From: Cladobotryum mycophilum
Taxonomy: Eukaryota; Ascomycota; Sordariomycetes; Hypocreales; Hypocreaceae
Reading direction: 5' to 3'
Length of the DNA: 64,000 nucleotides
Assembly: GCA_036429605.1 (NCBI GenBank)
Contig: JAVFKD010000002.1
Location: forward strand, 2,728,001-2,792,000
How positions within the stretch are numbered: position 1 is the first letter of the stretch; each line of letters begins with the position of its first letter. The notes beneath the pieces were generated by a model. That model had not been told where the DNA came from and made no database searches. It saw only the letters and a list, made by a program, of their open reading frames with translations. Both the position numbers and the translations under genes were made by a program. Positions 23,982 through 35,094 of the stretch are shown in pieces.

Positions 23982-25265
23982 TCAGTACCATATACTCCTT
24001 GTTCTATGATGTGGGATAGGCTCTTTGCCTTCCGCCTCCATCTCTTTCATCGTATCATAGAGAAAGAAATCGATCAAAACAGCATTGACATGGGTATCGG
24101 GATGTTCTCTCAAAATCTCTCTCTTGATCAACTCCACACACCATATGCTACAGGCTACTAACTATTAGCACGGAACAAGCGACAACGGGGGACGGGTGCA
24201 TTTACCTCGGAGTTGTATTTCCCAGTGGCTTCCACTGTCTATCATTTTTCTATCACGGATTGCGGCAGAGATTGATGGGCCGACGTATAACGCTCCCAAT
24301 GATGCCAGGATCTGGGGTACTCGGTAATCGGCAAAAATGGTAATCTTGTCAATGTCGTGGAACTCGCCGTACGACTTGCCCTCGAAGCAAGCCCACAAGT
24401 CTGCGACCAAAATCTGGGCACGTTTGAGGATGCGGATGGGCTTGTTTCTGCCCTCGAATCGGTGTTCATCTCTGAAGCACCCAAAGTCCCGTGCTAAGAT
24501 ATTAACAAGACGGGCTGCCGATTTCTCTGCGGTAGATATGACATTAAGAAACGAACAGTCGTATCGCTTCAGTCATTCTTTGTCAACATGATTGCGACAT
24601 ACCATCACCAGAGTTTGACAGTTCAACTTACCTCGTAGAGCACCCTACCAGCTTCCCTGAGGCAGTCTAATCTTTCTTTTAGCAAGGGCATCTCTTCATC
24701 TGTGCAGGATCTGAAGATGTGGCGCATGGTGTCTAAGTTGCACTCTTCCTCGTCTTGCCAGAAGTGAGGATCCGTGATGGGTATCCCTGCAGTAGCCAGG
24801 TTAGACATGTACTTGTATAACGGCTGTAACATGTAAAGGTAGGACAAGCAAACCTTCTTTGAGGGCTCTCTGAAGTGATGCCACTAGACTCCAGTAGCCT
24901 GTCCATCGTTTCCCCTTGTACTCAACAGCAAACCTCTCCTCATCCGATAGTTCGGACCAAAAGGAGAAGTTTAGGAGGTCCATGATGAAAATAAAGGCCA
25001 CTGTCGTCTCATCTTTTAACTTGGGATGAAGCATATGCTCTGACCAGGTAGCCGTAGAGTAACTCTTTGCTTGCATCTGCGCATATATGGTCTCAGCTGC
25101 TTGTTTGGTGCGCATCATGTCGATGGCCACATCGATCCCCTGGTTGTAGACATATTCAGCGTCTGCAAGCACACCAGTCTCAGGCTCACCCTCGACGACC
25201 GGGCGGCCCTGAAGGTGCTGTCTGAGTAGTTCGAGGAGTTCGGGATCAACTTCGTCGTCTGACAT
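23982..25265 (-). CDS. qng1: Queuosine 5'-phosphate N-glycosylase/hydrolase (Qng1, DUF2419)
   Basis: Salvages the micronutrient queuine by releasing it from queuosine 5'-phosphate so that it can enter tRNA wobble position 34. Exons 24854-25265, 24632-24786, 24206-24566 and 23982-24154 with introns of 67, 65 and 51 nt encode 366 aa. Family motifs: FIFIMDLLNFSFWSE, YKGKRWTGYWSLVASLQRAL, GIPITDPHFW, ILVADLWACF, ITIFADYRVPQIL and the tail HHRTRSIWY. Exon 3 starts before RYDCSF; exon 4 starts at 24154 so that LRACSIWCVEL is formed. Queuine comes from bacteria or diet, so this is a scavenging enzyme. Divergent from uba2. Confidence 0.93.
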
Positions 25266-26092
25266 TTTTTGTTTACAAAAAAAAAAAGAAATTGTAGATT
25301 ATTTGACGGGAATATACAAGAATTTGGTGACTTGAGAGTTGAGAGGATGAGTTTTATTGCGATGTGACTTGACACACACCCCACTAGTGTGGGAATTTTC
25401 CTTGAGTCAATCAACCCCGACCAAGCACGCAGGGAAGGTACTTCCAAGGTTCTATATTAGGCAGAGGGTGAGAATAAAGTGAGACCAACCTATTGTGTGA
25501 ATACAGCAGCAAGCCACCTATTCAGGACATGAGCTATAGGAAACACAGAGACTGAGATTCGAGGTTATATTTCATTTTTACAGACTCAAAACTCTGCTTG
25601 TTCTTCTTTCTTATCCTACCAAATTTGATCCAGTGCTACCTAGTAGGTATTTAGTAGGTGTTATTAGGCTTTTACCCACCTGTTACAACTGGGGTTTACC
25701 GCTGAAGTCCCTTAAAAACCTCCCCCTAGGGAGTACAAGTGTACAAGTACCCGGACCCTTTAGAGGTTTCCAAGGTATAAACAATTTAGACAGCGGTTGG
25801 ACTGCAGTCAGCGCACGGGCCACACAATACTTACCTTGTCTCTTTGGGGCTCCTCTGACCTCATCCAGTTGGTCGCAACTCGACTTTCAAGTCAACACGG
25901 GCAGGTAGTAAATAACCTGCAAACAGCATCGCCAGTTGCAGATTCTCAACGAGGCAACGACAGGCGCATTCCCACCCCACGTCTCATCCCATCGACCATT
26001 CACATAGCGCCCCCGACATCTATTCATAAGTCGACCAACCCCCCGAATATCCAAACTGCTCCAGCGTCGATCGCGCATGTTGTCGTTCGACG
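25266..26092. promoter_or_regulatory. Divergent promoter region, qng1 / uba2
   Basis: 827 bases between divergent start codons, with a CTACCTAGTAGGTA-like palindrome at 25636-25649. Short ORFs (for example 25633-25908) are not recognisable. Confidence 0.7.
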
Positions 26093-28544
26093 ATGGAGGC
26101 ACCCAAAGACACTCCCGCGACTGCTCCTCCTGATGGCTCCGCGACTGTAGCTATTCAGGAGGATCAAAAGCCCCAGCAGCCTCAGCAACCACCGCAAGCC
26201 GTCGCGTCGAATCCCGCACCGCAGCAGCGATCTCCAGCCATGAAACGAGATAGATTTAATCAGCAATCGTTCGGCGCGTCCCTGAATTCATCCGTCAAGT
26301 TTGTACGTCGATGACGAACCTCGATTCTGCGATGGAATGAATGCGCCTCTCGACAAGGGTCAAATCTCATACGATAGGGCACCTTTGAAGCCACCCTTTC
26401 ATCAAGAATACCATTAAGGATTGTTTTTTGGTGCGCCAGCTGCTAACGTCATGATTTGCAGGTTCGGGTACTTATGGTTGGCGCCGGTGGCATCGGGTGC
26501 GAGCTTCTAAAAAACTTGGTTTTGAACGGATTCGGGGAAATACACATCGTAGACCTCGACACGATCGATCTATCCAACCTGAATAGACAATTCCTTTTCC
26601 GTCACGAGCACATCAAGAAGTCCAAGGCTCTGGTAGCCAAGGAGGCAGCGCAAAAGTTCAACCCCAATATCAAGATCATCGCGCATCATGCCAACATCAA
26701 GGATGCCGAGTTTACCGTCCCTTGGTTTCGTCAATTCAAAATAGTCTTCAATGCCCTGGATAATCTCGAAGCCAGGCGTCATGTGAACAAGATGTGCTTG
26801 GCAGCCGACGTCCCGCTTATCGAGAGCGGCACCACAGGTTTCAACGGGCAGGTTCAGGTCATCAAGAAGGGTGTTACGGCTTGTTACGATTGTAGCCCCA
26901 AGGAAACCCCAAAATCATTTCCAGTCTGTACCATTCGCAGTACACCAAGCCAACCTATTCATTGCATAGTATGGGGGAAAAGTTATCTACTCAAGTAAGA
27001 AACCGCAGACCCCCTAATCAGTGGTGGAAACCTTTACTTACATCAAGGTTAGCGAGATCTTTGGTGTCAGCGAGGACGGGTCAGCATTTGACCATTCATC
27101 AGACGGAGAAAACGGTAAGTTGGAGAGGCCTGTTGAGCAGCAAATAGCCCTTCTAATTCCGAGACAGCGCAAGAAATCGAGGAGCTGAAAAAGGAGTCGG
27201 AGGCACTCAAGAAAATCCGCGACGCTGTTGGAAAACCTGAATTTCCACAAATGCTTTTCGACAAAGTTTTTGATGCAGACATAGAACGACTCCGCTCAGT
27301 AGAAGATATGTGGAAAACTCGACGAGCCCCTGAGCCCCTAAAATATGAAACCGTCATAGGGCAAGCCGCCGATGCCCTTGCTTCGAAATATGCTGTTTTG
27401 GCCGATGGGCAAAAGGTCTGGTCCCTTGAAGAAAGTCTGGTAGTCTTCAATGACAGTCTCGAAAGGCTGAGCAGACGATTGCTGCAGTTGAAGGACGCCA
27501 AGGATCCATCAGCCCCTGAGCCTACCATCACCTTTGACAAAGACGATGATGATACTCTGGATTTTGTTGCTGCTAGCGCAAATATTCGGTCAACAATATT
27601 TGGTATCGACCGGAAATCGCGCTTTGACATCAAGCAGATGGCCGGAAATATTATTCCAGCAATTGCCACCACAAACGCCATTGTAGCGGGTCTTTGCGTC
27701 TTGCAGGCTTTCAAGGTGCTGAGGGGCGAGTATGTGCAAGCCAAGGAGGTAGGTAACAATAGCATGGAATATTTTAGAATGCGGTTTGACTTTTTTTTTA
27801 GGTATTCTTGACACCATTTGCAGCTGCAAGACAGCTGGCTCCAGACAGGTCTCGTGAGCCGAATCCCGATTGTCCTGTCTGTGGTGTTTACTATACTAGC
27901 ATCATTGCGGACTTGTCTCGTGCGACGCTTGACGATATAGTTGAGGGTCTCATTAAAGATCAATTCGGTTACGCAGACAAGGAATTTGTCTTAAGCAACG
28001 AAGTCGGCGTCTTGTACGACCCGGATGAGACGGACAACCTTCCAAAGAAATTGACTGATCTCGGTATGGCTCCTAAATGGTGCATGAATTAAGCTGGGGC
28101 GCTAACATATATATAGGCATCAAGAGCGGCAGTTTCTTGACTGTAACGGATGACGACGACGAGCCTTTGGTAAATGTTATCATTGATGTTCAGGAAGGGT
28201 TTGTGTTGCACTTGAAATACCACGATGGACATAAACTAACGGTGCCTAGGATCATCGATAATGAGACGAAAACTTTCAAAACCGTTGTTGCCGGACGCCC
28301 TGAAATTCCTCAGAAACCGGCAAAGCCAGCGCCAGTGGAGACCAATGGGCATGACCAGCAAAATGGCCAGCAACCCGGGAAACATTCACTGGATGAGGAG
28401 CCAGAGCTGGTGTCAAAGGGCGTTAAAAGACCGCACGCAGACGATGACAGCCACCCTCTCAAGAAAGCAAAGATTGCCAGCACTGTTTCTGACGATGTCG
28501 TCGTAGTGGAGGATGCAGGCGGTGCTATTGTCATTGATGACTAA
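26093..28544 (+). CDS. uba2: SUMO-activating enzyme subunit Uba2
   Basis: Catalytic half of the heterodimeric SUMO E1 (with Aos1). It adenylates SUMO and carries it as a thioester before transfer to Ubc9, mainly in the nucleus. Six exons: 26093-26302, 26462-26994, 27053-27114, 27168-27748, 27802-28063, 28117-28544; introns 159, 58, 53, 53 and 53 nt; 691 aa. Adenylation fold: [19 protein letters not shown] and [17 protein letters not shown]. The catalytic Cys is in [13 protein letters not shown], about residue 226. Zinc-binding cysteines: CYDC and CPVCG. The ubiquitin-fold domain (residues about 480-590) and a basic nuclear-signal-like tail (VKRPH..KKAK) follow. It ends in an acidic, hydrophobic [15 protein letters not shown] that looks like a SUMO-interaction motif (inference). 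The first 50 residues are a Pro/Gln-rich extension. Confidence 0.96.
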
Positions 28545-28587
28545 TGATATACAGTAGATTTGACATGCTGTAGCTGTTTGTTCATCT

Positions 28588-29622
28588 TCAAGCGGCACTT
28601 AGACCGCCGTCTAGGTTGAGAACACAGTTGTTGGCATATCCATTCGAGGCCAGGAATACGGCAGCTTCAGCCACTTCATTCGGGTCGGCCACCCGATTCA
28701 GGGGCGTGTCTTTGAGATACGCTTGTTGCAACTCTGGTTTTAGATCTTTAATGGAATTGTACATTAGCTTGGGTACAGTGTAACCGCATCCTAGGGGGCA
28801 TTTAGGGATATAACAAAAGGGGGCTAGGGATTGCAACATACCGGACCACATGGGAGTATCAACCCATCCGGGTAGCAATGCATTTACGCGGATAGATCGA
28901 GCAGCCATCTCACGACATAGGGCGCGGGTAAAGCCTTGGAAAGCAATCAGTTTTCCATCTGATGTAGAACATTTGTATGATGGAGAAGAGAGAAGACAAA
29001 AGGCGTAGCTAGTTCTGCAAATAGCCTGGGCAATGTCCTACTTACCAACCAAACCGGCTTTTGACGCAGCGTATGCGGTGGCACCGAGACCACCTTTAAT
29101 TGCCATGAGGCTGGATACGTTGATTATGCAGCCTAACAACTCATCAGCTGCGGTTCATGGGGATGCAGGCTAGAGTAGGAGTTTACCGTTTGGTCTCAGT
29201 TTCGCGTGCTTACACACCAGTATGGTTGCCAGTAGGTTTGTATCCACAATATTGGCAAGCTCCTCGTCTGGTGTGCGCTTCAACAAGGTAGTTTGGGAGA
29301 TTCCAGCGCAGTTGACCAAAATGTCGAGAGGGCCAACCGAATCATCTCGTGATCCGAAGACGTTTTTTATATCCTCTCGGTTAGAGACATCTAGACGAAC
29401 GAATTGATGAGTTGACGGTCTGTCTTTCTGAATATCTCCGCTATTATCTAAGAGCTTGTATGGGTAAAGTTGAGGTTCCAGCTTTGAGCGTGCTTCGAGA
29501 GCTGTGCGGCCGAGGACTGATATGACGGCGCCTTCTCGGGCAAAGGCCTTTGCAATGGCAGAGCCAATGACTCCAGTGGCGCCTACGATGGCGCAGTGTT
29601 TACCTGCGAAGCGTAAAGACAT
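28588..29622 (-). CDS. Short-chain dehydrogenase/reductase (FabG / 3-oxoacyl-ACP reductase-like)
   Basis: NAD(P)-dependent oxidoreductase of the classical SDR family. Exons 29187-29622, 29046-29132, 28842-28958 and 28588-28790; introns 54, 87 and 51 nt; 280 aa. Motifs in order: cofactor loop GATGVIGSAIA, the arginine after beta-2 (LGRTALEA, favouring NADPH), NCAGIS, the catalytic Ser in INVSSL, YAASK with the catalytic Tyr and Lys, and the PGWVDTPM substrate loop. The C-terminus VLNLDGGLSA is FabG-like. The third intron is 51 nt, a multiple of three without stops, so its retention would only insert 17 residues. Its stop codon lies 43 bases from that of uba2. The exact substrate cannot be told. 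Confidence 0.85.
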
Positions 29623-30393
29623 TTTTGAGGCTTTGAGTTGGTGTGGTTGAACGGCTCAAGGTTGTCTACCTACTTACCTGTAGGTATCCTGTGGTGGTTC
29701 ATGAGCTTGTGTAGCTACACTACCCTATAGACTAGGTGGCTTTCAAGCTTCTCGAATGCAGGGCGGAGAAGATTCCGCGTTACCCTCGCCTGGGACAACA
29801 TGCTGAGAAACTCAAGACCAGTAATAATTGGGGATTGGAAAACAGCCCCCATCGTCACCCTGCAGTATTCCATCCAGGGGTTAGCAAATCGCAGTGGCAG
29901 ACAAGGTTATGGCGGTCTCGTTTTTTGGACACTTGTAAAAACACTGGACCACTAATCCAATCTAGTAGTACTAGGATTCCTCGGCACTGAGTAGGTGAAG
30001 GAAGCTTTTTTGCCTGTGTTCGTGCTGATTCTTAATTGGCATCCATCATTCGACACCAAAAAAAGAAAAAGAAAAAGGGTAGCGAGGCAATCCATACTCG
30101 GATTTGTACTCCACACACAAAGCTTCCCTCCTCCCACCAGAGCACCAGAGACATAGAGGGGCACACACACACCCAGTCGTCAACCTGCTACGCCCTTTTG
30201 TCTCATAACTATACAATCTTTCCTAGCTTGCGCAACCTTTGCGCCTGTGCTCTGGTCGCAAATTTACCAAATAGCAGCAACGTTTCCTTTTTCGCTCGAT
30301 GTCGTCGGTTCCCCGGATTGTCTCACAGTACATCGATCTCTCCCCTCCTGACAGCGACGCTGCTGCCGCTCCCAGTCGCTTGGGATTCCCACC
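29623..30393. promoter_or_regulatory. Divergent promoter region, SDR / lcb3
   Basis: 771 bases between divergent start codons. A CTACCTACTTACCTGTAGGTA element is at 29665-29686. No gene seen. Confidence 0.65.
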
Positions 30394-32267
30394 ATGAGCA
30401 GCTCGCGACGCGATGCCCCGCTGCATCATGAAGCCCCGGACGCGGGGTTGAGGGGTCTTCAACATTGTAGGTGGTGCCTTTGGGATTCCCGGGGAGAAGT
30501 GGCAGCAGAAGCAGCAAGCCATGGCAAGAGACTGTTGGACTAATAAACAATCGCAACTCGATTAGACAGGAGAGCTCTTCCAAAATGGCGGTATAATCTA
30601 CGACAACAAGCTCTCCCTCTCATACGATGGGAGACGCCCTATCTCGCTTGGTTACAACGAAAGTTGCGCACCCCAGCGCTCGACAGCTACTTTGCTATCA
30701 CGGCTAACCTCGGAACGCATACGTTTTTCATGGTCTTCTTGCCTATACTGTTCTGGTGTGGATATCCGGCATTTGGCAAAGGGTACGTTGTAGACATATG
30801 AGGGGGCTCAATACGGTTGAATGGCTATATGCTGTTCAGAGAGTGCGTGATCAAAGGCTGATGACTTGAGCGTGCAGCCTAGTACACATATTGGCTCTCG
30901 GTGTCTTCTGGACAGGCTTTGTCAAGGACTTTTACTCGCTGCCACGACCGTTGTCGCCTCCCTTGCAGCGCATCACCATGTCCGGATCTGCAGCCCTTGA
31001 ATATGGATTCCCTTCGACTCACAGCGCCAATGCTGTGTCCGTCGCCGTTTACGCTCTCCTGCTGCTACACAGCCCCGATAACAACCTACCAGCGACTACA
31101 AAGCTAAGCTTCGAGATTCTTGCCTACTTTTACGCAGTATCCATTGTGTTTGGCCGCTTATACTGTGGCATGCACGGATTTGCCGACGTTGTTATCGGCT
31201 CCATTATGGGCGCCTTCATCACTCTCTTCGAGGTTTATTATGGACCGCCCTTCGATGCGTATGTGCGTGCTAGCACATGGGCAGCGCCTGTCATTGTCTT
31301 CGTCGTCATCGTCATTGCCATACGAGTACACCCCGAGCCGGCAGATGACTGCCCTTGTTTTGACGATAGCGTCGCATTTGCTGGAGTTGTCATTGGTCTG
31401 GAGTTTGGGGCCTGGACTTCCGCCCACGATTTCTTTAATACTTGGCACATCTCTGCCCCTGGCGCCAACCCGGATGTCCAGCCGCCTCTGTGGGTATATG
31501 GTCTCAGGATAGTGCTGGGAATCTTTGTCATCTTCGCCTGGCGCGAGACGATGAAGCGAGGCATGCTTAAAGGGTTACCTCATGCATTCCGTTTCATCGA
31601 GTCGATTGGTCTGAGTTTGCCCCGAAGATTCTTCACCCCGGCGAACGAGTATCAGACGATCCCCCCAAATTCACGACTAGATACCCTGATTCCTGCAGCG
31701 TCCGATTTCCCTCGCATGGTGGAAAGCATTCGACACCCCACGACAAGAGGACGAGCCGTGTCTATAGGTCCACAGAGTGCCGCGGATGCATACGAGACTT
31801 TGGCGTACCGGGAACGGCAGCGGAGGGAGAGCATCAGCAGTAATACGAGCCTTAAGAGCAAAACTAGCAATCTCGACCTCAGGGGTAAAGAAGAGGACCA
31901 GTCGGGCAGGGGTGCCCATGCATCTGGAGCTGAGCAAGTTCCGTTATTTAATGATAATGAATTGAGGCAACAAGGTGATGCGTCTTTTTCAGCCATCGAG
32001 GAGAATGGTAACCCGGAGATCTTTGTCAGCGTGGACGTGGACGAAGAAGAAGAGGAGAAGGAGGTGTTCTCTCACATCACGAAGCCGCGAGTAAGATATG
32101 ATGTGGAAGTCGTCACGAAACTGGTTGTTTACGCGGGTAAGTGAAGAGGATTAGAAATCTCCATCTCCATTGCCGTGAGCTGAGCTGACTTTTGTGTAGG
32201 TATTGCATGGCTTGCGATTACGGGATGCCCAATACTATTCGGCTTGGTTGGTCTGGGCAATAAATGA
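30394..32267 (+). CDS. lcb3: Sphingoid-base 1-phosphate phosphatase (Lcb3 family)
   Basis: ER membrane phosphatase that removes phosphate from dihydrosphingosine/phytosphingosine 1-phosphate. Exons 30394-30466, 30566-30782, 30878-32136 and 32200-32267; introns 99, 95, 63 nt; 538 aa. Intron 1 must end at 30565 (CGATTAG), since the later AG would create a stop; this yields HYRRALPKWRYNLRQQALPL. The PAP2 motifs are complete: KDFYSLPRP, YGFPSTHSAN and GRLYCGMHGFADV. Several hydrophobic segments follow (about residues 200-390), then a long charged cytosolic tail, and the last exon adds a final hydrophobic segment (IAWLAITGCPILFGLVGLG). Divergent from the SDR gene. Confidence 0.93.
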
Positions 32268-33059
32268 GACGGGACTTATGGCTTGGAGACTTAGCACTAC
32301 TGTATTCAGCCTTGATGGCGAGTATAGAAAGAAGGGGCTCCTGGGATATCTTGGTTGGCGAATTTGGGTTTATTTGGAGGGCGTTGGCAAGCTTGGGGAT
32401 TAGAGCCATGGAGCTTTGATTCTACGTTGAATGAGACGACATCTGATCATTTCAGTGCATTGGCAACGCGTAGCTCAACTACCCCGATTGTGATGCCGAT
32501 AGTATGAGGATCCTGCATGTAGGCACCGCGTAATGATTTTGGAAGCAATGATACAGAAACGAAAAGCATTTACAAAATGAAGGGACAGGCTCTTGCTCTC
32601 ATCCCATGTTTGATGCCATTCTGGCAATGCTAATAAGATATGAGCCAGCTATAGATGCTTTTTACTGCAAATTCTTGTGGTAAATCGAAAATTGAATAAA
32701 TCAAGAATAAATCAATATGATGGAAGCCTCTGAGTATCGAATCTTTATTTTCTTAATGGCTACTATTTTGTGTTGTCCTGTGGCCATTTTGATTGAAGCC
32801 TGTGACTAAAGCTAGAGTTTTGGAGGTCGAGCATGAATGCAGCTACTGTGTGTGACAGGGGTTTTAATGGGCAAACACGTCTCGGCGCGGGTCAAGCGCG
32901 TTGCCACTTTATCTTGACATTGACATTTGATACCTGCCTACAACATTCACGACTTTACGCCTTTGCCATTGTGCACCAGCCCACAATAAATAAATAAAAA
33001 TCGAGAGAAAATAGAGGACGCCATAATAAACAGAAGAAGCCACGGGGTCATCTATCAAA
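32268..33059. other. Intergenic, lcb3 to rfc3
   Basis: About 790 bases of 3' UTR and promoter. The rfc3 side holds CG-rich elements (GGCGCGGG, AAGCGCG near 32885-32900) that could be cell-cycle type sites; this is only suggestive. Confidence 0.6.
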
Positions 33060-34373
33060 ATGTCAGACTTTGAGGATGAGATGGACGTTGATGCCTCTGG
33101 GCCATCCAACGACATCGTATTTTCGTCTGAGGCCACCAAGGGCAAGCGAAGTGCCGCCAATCTTCCAGTTGAAGCAGAAGACAGCTTACCATGGTAAAAA
33201 AACTTTTTACTATCCGCGGATGATTTGAATCTATGTTGGGAGGAGGGCATCTTCAAAGGTACTGACTCTTGCACACTTTCAGGGTTGAAAAGTACCGACC
33301 AGTTTCTCTCAACGACGTTTCCGGCCACCAAGATATTCTAGCCACCATCAATAAGTTTATCGACTCAAACCGCCTTCCACACTTGCTCCTGTACGGACCA
33401 CCGGGTACGGGAAAGACGTCGACAATTCTCGCCCTCGCACGACGAATCTATGGCGCTTCTAATGTGCGTCAGATGGTACTCGAGCTCAATGCGTCCGACG
33501 ACCGAGGCATCGACGTCGTCCGTGAACAAATCAAGACGTTTGCGAGCACAAAACAAATCTTCTCAATGGGAGGGGCGGCAAAGTCAGGCTCGATTGCTGG
33601 GTTCAAGCTTATCATTCTGGACGAAGCAGATGCCATGACTAGTACTGCGCAGATGGCATTGCGAAGAATCATGGAAAAGTACACGGCAAATACTCGATTC
33701 TGCATCATTGCCAATTATGCACACAAGCTGAGTCCTGCTCTGCTTTCTCGATGCACGAGATTCAGGTTCAGTCCCCTGAAGGAAGGGGATATTAGGGTCC
33801 TAGTAGAGAAGGTAGTTGAGGAGGAGCATGTCAAGATTGGCGCAGAGGCCGTTGATGCGTTGGTGAAGCTGAGCAAGGGAGATATGCGAAGGGCACTGAA
33901 CGTGCTACAGGCATGTCACGCATCGAGTGAGTTATCCCATACGACCAAGGGGGGCAGTACATTGCTAACCAAGTTTAGGCACGCCATTGAGGTTGAAGAA
34001 CGAGCCGAAACCAGCGGAGAGCGAGATTAAACGAGAGATGATTACAACAGAGACCATCTACAACTGCATTGCAGCACCACAGCCGGACGCCATCAAGGAT
34101 ATCATGACAACACTCCTGAGCACGTCGGATGTGACGAGCTGTCTCAACACCATCAATGCGCTCAAGACGACACAGGGCTTGGCGTTGGCGGATATTATTA
34201 CAGCACTGACGGAGCAATTGTCAAGGCTGGAGGTGAATCCGGAGGTGATGATCACATGGCTAGATGGATTGGCGGAGATTGAGCATAGGGTTGCTGGAGG
34301 AGGCAGCGAAGTGGTCCAGACTGGTGCGGTGGTGGGGGTTGTACGAGGAGGAGTAGAGCTGATGAGCAAGTAG
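33060..34373 (+). CDS. rfc3: Replication factor C subunit 3 (human RFC5 orthologue)
   Basis: Clamp-loader ATPase that helps place PCNA at primer ends. Exons 33060-33193, 33283-33926 and 33979-34373; introns 89 and 52 nt; 390 aa. A 40-residue acidic N-terminal extension precedes [20 protein letters not shown], which is joined by splicing. Walker A is GPPGTGKTS, Walker B is [10 protein letters not shown], and the RFC box VIII SRC motif is [10 protein letters not shown]. Sensor 2 is [12 protein letters not shown]. The C-terminal collar domain follows ([19 protein letters not shown]). The sequence type ([29 protein letters not shown]) fits yeast Rfc3 better than Rfc2 or Rfc4. Confidence 0.94.
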
Positions 34374-35094
34374 CTTTTCGTCTTTCATATAGAGGAAGAA
34401 GACAACATTCGGCGGTTCAATGAGATGGGGATATCGAGATATCTAAGCTGGCTAGGCGTAGGTTGAAGAACCAAAAGGGGAAAAGCAAATAGACTACATG
34501 TGATATCATAACAGCTAGAATCGCACATGACCCATCCCATGGTTGCTGTGAGAAGTCTACTTGTAGAAGCAATTCTGAAGAAGAAAAAATAGTGAATGAC
34601 AAAGGATTAGATGAATGTGAGTAAGATTGTAAGAATACAGTCTCCAGAAGAGCTGCACATCAGACATTCCCGATTTGTATGTAGAGTGTGGGAGCATTAA
34701 AGCTTACCTTGTATATGCATGTTCCGCCCCCACTGCGGAATACGCCGCCTCGTCACACACGTTCCACTGGAGCTTTAACCCGTTGCGGCGCACATCAGCA
34801 CTGACTAAGTGAAACCCGGCTGCGTGCAACTGCCGTTTTCGAGGAAGCTTCTACCCGAGACGCCTTGTCGTCTCCGCCGTCTTCCTCGTCCACGACACAA
34901 AACATCTTTTGTGTTGATCTGAAAGGCAAATTTAGGATTGGAATCTGTTTGCGATTCGGAATGGAGCTGTGATTGTTGGGAATTAAAAGAGACAATTGCA
35001 ACTGTAATCTCCCCACGACTGCGACTGCGACTTGCGACCTGCGATCATACGATACCCTCTTCTTCCGCCCAGTCTGCCTCCCTTCTCCAACAAA
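34374..35094. other. Intergenic, rfc3 to the BTB gene
   Basis: About 720 bases; 3' UTR of rfc3 and promoter/leader of the BTB gene. The antisense frame at 34795-35187 looks like chance. Confidence 0.65.
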
